64,000 nt of DNA from Owenia fusiformis. Its lineage: Eukaryota > Annelida > Polychaeta > Sabellida > Oweniidae. The stretch spans positions 36,476,759 to 36,540,758 of the forward strand of contig CAIIXF020000007.1 of NCBI GenBank assembly GCA_903813345.2, read 5' to 3'. Every line of letters begins with the position of its first letter. Position 1 is the stretch's first letter. The position numbers were made by a program, and so were the translations under genes. Under the pieces are notes generated by a model. That model saw nothing but the letters and a program-made list of their open reading frames with translations. It was not told where the DNA came from and ran no database searches. This document shows positions 59,201 to 64,000 of this stretch, in pieces.

Positions 59201-62200
59201 ATAACATTTAGATGCTGACCGTAGTAATGATCTATCGGCCTGCAATTTACACCCCCCAGAAGTTTGGGTATCTAAGTACCGTTTTTGATCACTCATTCAA
59301 CCTTATTAACAGTTGGCGATTTAAAAAGAATCAAAATTGTCATTTTCTGAGATCTTGTAATAAAACAACGTTACAGAGAGTTATTATTAAGTTATTAACA
59401 CACTATTAATGAAAACTTCTGGTCGCCAAACTTATGGAGGGGAGTGTAAGTTACTCACAAAACATACCTTTAGAAACTGCACGAGTTTACAGGTGACATC
59501 CCCCCCAATCCATTCAATTGAGTACTTTTGTCCCAAGTCGGATGTGACGTGAAACAATCCAACAAGTAGATCTGAAATTGTCAAAACTGTTTAGCAATCG
59601 ACATTATTAAAAGCGCCTTGTCGTAAAATTACTGATCTATTAAAAAACGTATGTAGATGTTTTGTTACATTGCTCGTTAACAAAATATTTACATGTTGCT
59701 CCTCTATTTGTTATAAGTTCACCATATTATTAGGCCACCGTATAAGAAAGATAGGTGTAACTAGGTCCCTAGAAAACGGTAAATTGTGGGTGTAACAGTA
59801 ATCTACGGCTCAAAATATTACACGCCAACTTAAACTCCCTAATATCGGTATTTATTGAACATCTCTCGTAAGTTGCTATGAAGCAAGATAAAAGTGAAAT
59901 GGTGCCTAACTACTTCCTGAACTGATTGTATGTAAGGTGCAACTGATCCTACATCAAGAAAACTAAGTTAACTCGATTGATATAACCTAACCATTTTAGA
60001 TGCAATCCCTATGTGAAATAATGCTTCAGTCGCATTTGATCCACGGCAACCGTACGGTGGTCGTAGCTTCTCAAGCGTGAAATATAGGCATAAGTAAAAC
60101 AATGTATATTTTCCATATCAATTTTTTGAAGCTACGGCCGCCGTAGAGCAAATGGAATCGAGGCTTAAGGATGTTCCCTGGTCAGATAGGAAAATATTCA
60201 ATAGTATTTAACTTTTTCTCAAAAATGGTTTTCTGGGATTCTCACGGGCAACAAAGAATATTAAAACTTTAAAAACCATATGTTAGTGTGCTTTTTTCTG
60301 AGCAAGAGGCCTCTAAAGTGTCAATATTTGACAAAAGTGGGCGTGGCACTTTCTCATTGAAACCCATGTTAAAAATCAGGTTTTCACCCCAAAACACACT
60401 TTTGAATATTTAACTTTTTCTTAAACTCACAGAAACACTTAGTTATGCTATGTACTTCACATTTTGAAAAGAAAAATTAGGGGTTGGTGTTCATCGTTTT
60501 CAACTTCGTCCAGGGAACATCCTTAAAAGGCTCGCGCAGGACAGGAGCGATAAATGCAAATTGATTTAATACACGCCTAGGTTCTTCCAAGACAAGATTT
60601 GAATATTTAAGATAGTGGTTTATACTACTGTTTTACTAGAATGCAAATGAAAATGACTTAAAATTATTCGACTTCATAGTTGCAATAATGAATCGCGAAA
60701 ATCAATTCAGGAGAACATTTGCAGCATATTTTATCTGAAATATAATATTTCGCCAAAATATCAAATTGGATATAACAATTAGTGTAATGTATCTGAATCA
60801 TGAAATATATCTTATATTACGCTTGACTTCAGGAATCATCAGGCCATGGCGTTATAAGGAATCATAATAACATTTTACATAAACGTTTCAATTAATTGGC
60901 TAATGAATGAGATTATTACCCGTGATCTGACTTCCAGGCAAAGGTTACGCGTCGAATGCAACCCTCTACGGGCCATTTAACATAAATGGCACGAGTCCTA
61001 AATTTGATCTCAATTTTTCATTTTCTTATTATCGCTTTAATATAAAATGGAAATGAAGTAATATTATATTGAAAGAATCGACGATCTAATAAGTTAAAAA
61101 TGGAAATCGTACATCCAGTATTCCAAGATATCCTTTATTACTAACGTAACGATTGTGTGAGTGTTCGAACATCGTGATTAAAGCGAAACAAATCATGTAG
61201 ATTGAATTCATTTTGCGTACAATGAACGTTCTAAATTTAATCTGAATCAAGCAATACTTCAGATTAATGGTAAACAGTAAATGTTTACTAATAGCTAAAT
61301 TGTTGTTTGAATCTCTTCGAATCCAAGTACGCTGGGATAAACAAAAGAATGAAAACCTTAAAACCTGTTTATATTTTGCGATTTTAAGAAATTAGTCAAA
61401 CTCATAAATACCAAAACTATTGAAATTGACGTACATACTTAAGACTCAAACATCCTGACAGGTTTTGATATGCTATTCAATAAAAACCTCCGGTAGCCAA
61501 ACTTATGGAGGGAAGTGTATTTTGAAAACTACACTGTATACATCCACTCCGGTCAAATTAGTTCCGATTCTAATTGAGAAAAAATCCCGTATATTCCATA
61601 GGGATCGATCATTTATAAATGTACTGTTCGCGTAGACAGAATGAGTGAGGTCCCGTTCAATCAGATTTGGGAAACATACCAAGGGTAAATCAATTTGGAC
61701 CCAAGGGTCACATCTGTCTCAACACAGTTCCTTTTTCGTTAGTGAATACTGATTAATGGAATGATTTGCTAAATGAGTTGTGAAGATACTGCAAATAATA
61801 TCCGTATCGTATAAAAGAGCAAATGAAACCATAGTCAAATCCGGAAGTCCGACAACATGAAGGATATTTTTGTTGAATTTTGGTGAGCTAGCCTAATTGT
61901 ACAGGGTGTCACTAAACATGCCTCTCACTTATTTTGGAATAACTTTCTCAATGATCTAGGAATCTTCATAATTTTTAATGGGTAGATTGTTCAATGGACA
62001 AAAGATTGGTATGCTAGCATAGCATTAACAACTTTGAATTTAGGAAATATATCGTTTTTCGCAGAGGTATGCTCTGACACAAAATCATCAAAATGTAAAT
62101 TTGAAAATCTGTCTTTTTAAAATGTACACAACAAAAGAATCAGTTCATCAAATTGCAAACATACCAATCTATTGAACACTCTATATTCAAATGAAAAATC

Positions 62201-62863
62201 ATGACAATTCCTTAATTCGAGAAAGTTATTTTGAATTATTGGGTGGCATTTATTGTGTCACCCTAAAGAAAAACAGTTAAGTTATCTAAAGCATAATTAT
62301 GTCACTTGGTCAAATTAAATGAATTAATCCAATCAAATTTAATTTACCATTAATTATCATTAATTCTCTGGTCAGGAGAGCCAATCGCTTTTGCAACGGA
62401 GTATGCACAGACTAAATTTAAATCCTTTAAAAATAACCAAAAATTCAGATATCCTATAATCGATCCATTCAATAAACAACAGGCATTATCACTCTAACCA
62501 CCAAATTGTCCAATGTAGAGAAACGTGACACCATCTGTTTGAAAATGACTATGAACTAGCCTAACGAAGCATTATATATGCAACGTCTTGGAATCAAATC
62601 TAGTTCAAATTTCAGACAGAAGCTTTCTGCCTCGGGTACAAATATTGAAACTGAAGGAGCAATGCTGTTGAAACTGCATTGTTACTTTCCATAGTGGGTC
62701 TAGAGAGGTAGGGACAACTCAAACACTTACCTGCAATTGCAAGCTGCATGATGAAAAAGTTCATCCGTGTTTTATTCTTTGAAAGATAGATGGCGACTAA
62801 GACAGCTGTATTTGCAACGACGATAAGAATGACGAGGATGACCAGAAAAGCTTTTTGACCATC
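46962..62863 (-). CDS. NPSR-like: Gene B: CCAP/neuropeptide S receptor-family GPCR, N-terminal exon not found
   Basis: Complement join of 62731-62863, 59468-59571, 58779-58872, 56449-56591, 55215-55389, 54330-54440, 53467-53635 and 46962-47280. All phases match and give 415 residues from the TM1 exon to the stop. Counting from that exon: N18 (TM1), D45 (TM2), C72, DRL at 96-98, CWAP at 258-261, NPLIY at 294-298, and a CCCC cluster at 323-326 for likely palmitoylation. Same family as gene A: NFFIMQLAIADLLVGL and GVIPQAKIRTIK are close to CCAP and NPS receptors. The exon with the start codon must lie upstream of 62863, either in the last 1.1 kb or beyond the window; the TM1 exon opens in phase 0, as exon 2 of gene A does. 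The ligand is unknown. Confidence 0.88.
50000..50500. repeat. Complex repeat: hairpin, GAAAAA tract and GATATTCGATGGTTT units
   Basis: TATCCTATGGTTTTGAAAAA near 50002 is mirrored by TTTTTGAAAAACCATAGGAT near 50115. A GAAAAAATTGAAAAA tract follows (50160-50325). Then three AAACCATCGAATATCACTTT units (from 50330) face inverted GTGATATTCGATGGTTT units (from 50400). Confidence 0.8.
52521..52709. mobile_element. Short member of the ACACTCCCCTCC family
   Basis: Left end TACACTCCCATCCATCAG at 52521, right end TTATGGAGGGGAGTGTA ending at 52709; 189 bp, in the last intron of gene B. Confidence 0.65.
53467..53635 (-). CDS. Gene B TM6-TM7 exon
   Basis: Acceptor GGATTATTTTCAG before 53635, donor CTCAG|GTAATA after 53467; 169 nt, phase 1 in, phase 2 out. 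It encodes CWAPYFVYNFLDVFG (TM6), [14 protein letters not shown] (TM7) and RICRNL at the start of helix 8. The phase-2 exit fits the C-tail exon about 6.2 kb downstream. Confidence 0.9.
54330..54440 (-). CDS. Gene B third intracellular loop / TM6 start exon
   Basis: Acceptor CATTTTGTAG before 54440, donor AATAG|GTAAAG after 54330; 111 nt, phase 1 in and out. It encodes a serine-rich loop followed by GVIPQAKIRTIKMTLVIVI, matching gene A exon 7. An apparent + strand ORF over the same bases is a shadow. Confidence 0.87.
55215..55389 (-). CDS. Gene B TM5 exon
   Basis: Acceptor GAATTTTCAG before 55389. The donor chosen is AATG|GTGGGT after 55215 because it gives phase 1, which the next exon requires; the open frame runs on to 55195. 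175 nt. It encodes TM5 (LYFILSAVAIFIVPAVIV) and a basic, Ser/Thr-rich start of the third intracellular loop. The donor is weaker than the others in this gene. Confidence 0.83.
55429..55570. repeat. Foldback repeat with 56-nt arms upstream of the gene B TM5 exon
   Basis: ATAACTTTTGAAGGGTTTGG at the left pairs with the right arm ending CAAACGCTTCATAAGTTAT. The inner arms TTTATTGCGCAGCTCT and AGAGCTGCGCAATAAA are perfect. The nearest edge is about 40 bp from the exon acceptor. Confidence 0.85.
56295..56400 (+). mobile_element. tRNA-derived SINE-like copy 2
   Basis: GTCGAGTTGGCCGAGAGGGC (box A-like TGGCCGAGAGGG at 56302) and GCGAGTTCGAGAC (box B-like at about 56367). It matches copy 1 along about 105 bp, through GTGTGCTCCTTG. 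It lies about 50 bp from the donor of the gene B TM4 exon, antisense to the gene. Confidence 0.75.
56449..56591 (-). CDS. Gene B TM4 exon
   Basis: Acceptor TTTTTACTTTAG before 56591, donor AAG|GTATGT after 56449; 143 nt, phase 1 in, phase 0 out, two codons shorter than in gene A. It encodes TM4 (ILIFLAWFISFVFSLPQFF) and the second extracellular loop with SVCGMTL carrying the disulfide cysteine, ending KTWQIK. A long-TIR element begins 20 bp upstream of the acceptor, and a SINE copy lies about 50 bp past the donor. Confidence 0.9.
56612..57476. mobile_element. Long-TIR element, family ACACTCCCCTCCATAAG, 865 bp
   Basis: Left end TACACTCCCCTCCATAAG and right end CGTATGGAGGGGAGTGTA with long TIRs (about 270 bp) that include ATTGAACTACGTGTTAA, TTTCCAATACCTCC and TACAATAGGTCGAAAATTGA. 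Flanked by TA. It sits in the gene B intron before the TM4 exon, 20 bp from its acceptor. Confidence 0.88.
57730..58110. mobile_element. Cluster of palindromic MITE copies (CATTTAAATATGAAT family)
   Basis: At least three partial units in tandem or nested form: ACTCATTTAAATATGAAT near 57800, TAAATGAGTTGGTCATAAAA at about 57848 and 57945, and CATGACCAACTCATTTTAAT near 58078. GCAACTAACG/CGTTAGTTGCA outer arms recur. Same family as 19622-19805. Confidence 0.72.
58490..58715. repeat. Dispersed repeat shared with 31460-31680
   Basis: AAAAGATTTGAACCAGTATC, AAAACTCGTGATTCAAATTC and TGCATTCTGGGATCCAAT. It ends about 65 bp from the gene B TM3 exon, on its donor side. Confidence 0.75.
58779..58872 (-). 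CDS. Gene B TM3 exon with DRL motif
   Basis: Acceptor ACGTTGCAG before 58872, donor AGTG|GTGAGC after 58779; 94 nt, phase 0 in, phase 1 out. It encodes VLVSYASTFVLVSLSIDRL and DAIARPLNFSRS. It aligns without gaps to gene A exon 4 and carries the same DRL in place of DRY. Confidence 0.92.
59248..59448. mobile_element. Short member of the ACACTCCCCTCC family
   Basis: Left end TACACCCCCCAGAAGTTTGG, right end CCAAACTTATGGAGGGGAGT then GTA at 59448; about 200 bp with no coding content. It ends 19 bp from the donor of the gene B TM2 exon. Confidence 0.65.
59468..59571 (-). CDS. Gene B TM2 exon
   Basis: Acceptor CAATTTCAG before 59571, donor AAG|GTATGT after 59468; 104 nt, phase 1 in, phase 0 out, as in gene A exon 3 but without any repeat array. 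It encodes the TM2 start DLLVGLFHVTSD, the loop EWIGGDVTC (C72 of the disulfide) and KLVQFLK. A transposon terminus lies 19 bp downstream of the donor. Confidence 0.92.
60020..60164. repeat. Foldback repeat next to the TTAA MITE
   Basis: GCATTTGATCCACGG...GGTCGTAGCTTC at the left is mirrored by GAAGCTACGGCCGCCGTAGA and GCAAATGGAATCGAGGC at the right. About 145 bp hairpin. Confidence 0.65.
60169..60522. mobile_element. TTAA-flanked MITE with GGATGTTCCCTGG ends
   Basis: TTAA then GGATGTTCCCTGG at 60165; right end CCAGGGAACATCC followed by TTAA at 60523. A diverged, inverted relative without the termini lies at about 54820-55110, sharing AGTGCCACGCCCA and TGTGTTTTGGGGT in opposite orientation. 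Confidence 0.72.
61490..61519. mobile_element. Solo end of the ACACTCCCCTCC family
   Basis: GTAGCCAAACTTATGGAGGG followed by AAGTGTA, ending at 61519 in the intron between TM1 and TM2 exons of gene B. Similar isolated ends are at 15176 (left type), 22395 (right type) and 63147 (left type). Confidence 0.55.
61900..62265. mobile_element. MITE with TACAGGGTGTCAC ends
   Basis: TACAGGGTGTCACTAAACAT at 61900; the right side ends GTGTCACCCTAA. Inner arms share AATAACTTTCTC / GAGAAAGTTATT. A related copy is at about 53921-54210 (GTACAGGGTTACACC, GGAATAACTTTCTCAG). Similar single starts occur at 63196. Confidence 0.65.
62731..62863 (-). CDS. Gene B TM1 exon
   Basis: Read on the - strand: acceptor TTGTTTTAG before 62863, donor CAG|GTAAGT after 62731; 133 nt, phase 0 in, phase 1 out, identical in length and phase to exon 2 of gene A. 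It encodes TM1 (AFLVILVILIVVANTAVL, with N18), a basic loop SKNKTRMN and FFIMQLAIA entering TM2. Confidence 0.92.
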
Positions 62864-64000
62864 CTAAAACAAAACAAAATACAATATACAATATATATTT
62901 CGTTCTGTGGCTGTAGATCAGTCTACTATACCTCGCATTTAGTGTTCATGAGCAACCAATTTGGCTTAATAGTTATGATGATGTTATTTGTTTTTATTTG
63001 TCTGTTCCTTATGAATTGTTTATCGGAAGACTGATAGATATTGATAAGGTACTTGCAAAATATACTAAACAATTCAATTAGAGTATATTAAACTTAAACA
63101 GAGTATCTTATGCATTTCAAGGGGTTAGGTATTGTAGAGTGAGATGTACCTCGCCTCCATACGTTTGGCAACTGGACGTTTTTTATTTTTATAGTACAGG
63201 GTGGGCAAATAAAAGTGGGACATTTACATATATCATATTAAAAAAAGCAGATATGAACCAAATGTCATGAATTTTTTTTTCTTTAAGCACCTCCACAATC
63301 TCCTTAGTTTCAAAAATGAGATTTTGTGAGCATGTGTGACTTCGTATCTAGAAACTAACATAAATGAATGTGTTATATGAATTGTCAAAAAACTAAATTC
63401 TTTGTGAATTGTGACATTACAATACAAACTACCACAATTTCTACAACATTCAAAAGGAAGTTACATACTATTGTATCTTATGATATGGATAAACTATGAG
63501 TACTGGGTTCTAGGAGGAATAATAGCCGAGGGCCTTGGCCCGAGGCTATTGATTCTCCTAAGATCCATTACGAATGGTTTATCTAACTTAAATCCCACAC
63601 TGACTCTCATGAAAGGCAACTATCCCATTTTTATATATTTCCCATCCTGTATGCTAAAGCCTTAGTTCGGATATCACCTAACAAAAGCACTATACGTTAT
63701 CACGGGATCGAGAAGCTATACCTCTATACTCGTACCTCTATAATATCTCAGACCATAATATTGAGTATACATGCATTGTACCAAATGCACCTCAATATTG
63801 TACCTCTATAATAACACTATACGTTTATAATTCAAAAATAGCCTGCCTCTGGTAAAGCTCTATACTATCTAGTTGTCATCTTTAATCCTTTATTTATCAA
63901 GAAGTAGCCGATAGCAATCCCTAAACACACAATTTCCCTTTGTAATTATCCTTAAACATACAATTTACTCCGCAATAATTCCAAAATAACATGGCGGAAT
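62864..64000 (-). other. Upstream side of gene B, first exon not found
   Basis: The N-terminal exon should lie here or beyond the window. I found no convincing ATG-containing frame ending in a phase-0 donor. A family terminus is at 63147, a TACAGGGTGGGC start at 63196, and a hairpin (AATAGCCGAGGGCC ... GGCCCGAGGCTATT) at about 63519-63550. Confidence 0.6.

Larger units (their letters stand above)
53636..62730 (-). other. Remaining gene B introns
   Basis: Introns 53636-54329, 54441-55214, 55390-56448, 56592-58778, 58873-59467 and 59572-62730. Nearly all contain mobile elements listed separately, several of them within 20-65 bp of an exon. The exons inside this span have their own entries. Confidence 0.75.

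Overview
This is eukaryotic nuclear DNA, most likely from an invertebrate animal. It is AT-rich, coding sequence is split into short exons with GT-AG junctions, and the introns and flanks are packed with small inverted-repeat elements, tandem repeats and tRNA-like SINE copies. I see no prokaryotic operons, ribosome binding sites, rRNA, functional tRNA or CRISPR array. The phylum cannot be fixed from the sequence; the receptor family and repeat style fit a marine invertebrate (ambulacrarian, cephalochordate or lophotrochozoan).

Two genes can be reconstructed exon by exon. Both encode rhodopsin-class GPCRs of the crustacean cardioactive peptide (CCAP) receptor / neuropeptide S receptor (NPSR) family. 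Gene A is on the + strand, has eight exons between 6148 and 45969, and gives a predicted 440-residue receptor with all phases matching. Gene B is on the - strand, with eight exons from 62863 down to 46962. It gives 415 residues and lacks only its N-terminal exon, which I could not find. The genes converge tail to tail with about 1 kb between stop codons. Their core introns share positions and phases (TM1, TM2 and TM3 exons are 133, 104 and 94 nt in both), so they are old paralogues. Gene B has one extra intron after TM7. Both replace the DRY motif of TM3 by DRL.

Layout: 1-6147, flank with no recognised gene; 6148-45969, gene A with a 17.8-kb first intron and a 10-kb third intron; 45970-46961, the convergent 3' region; 46962-62863, gene B; 62864-64000, flank of gene B. 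Everything outside the exons is intron or flank, and much of it can be assigned to repeats: long-TIR elements with TA target duplications, TTAA-flanked MITEs, tRNA-derived SINEs, AGGTCA-rich tandem repeats and foldback hairpins.

The most unusual structure is around exon 3 of gene A (TM2). Six extra copies of an 81-bp unit lie head to tail before it. Each carries an AG acceptor and the first ~33 nt of the exon, and most carry a GTAAGC donor-like site. A different 52-bp tandem repeat begins exactly at the exon's own donor. This looks like an amplified decoy or poison-exon array. Second, ends of one transposon family lie only 16-20 bp from three separate splice junctions in the two genes.
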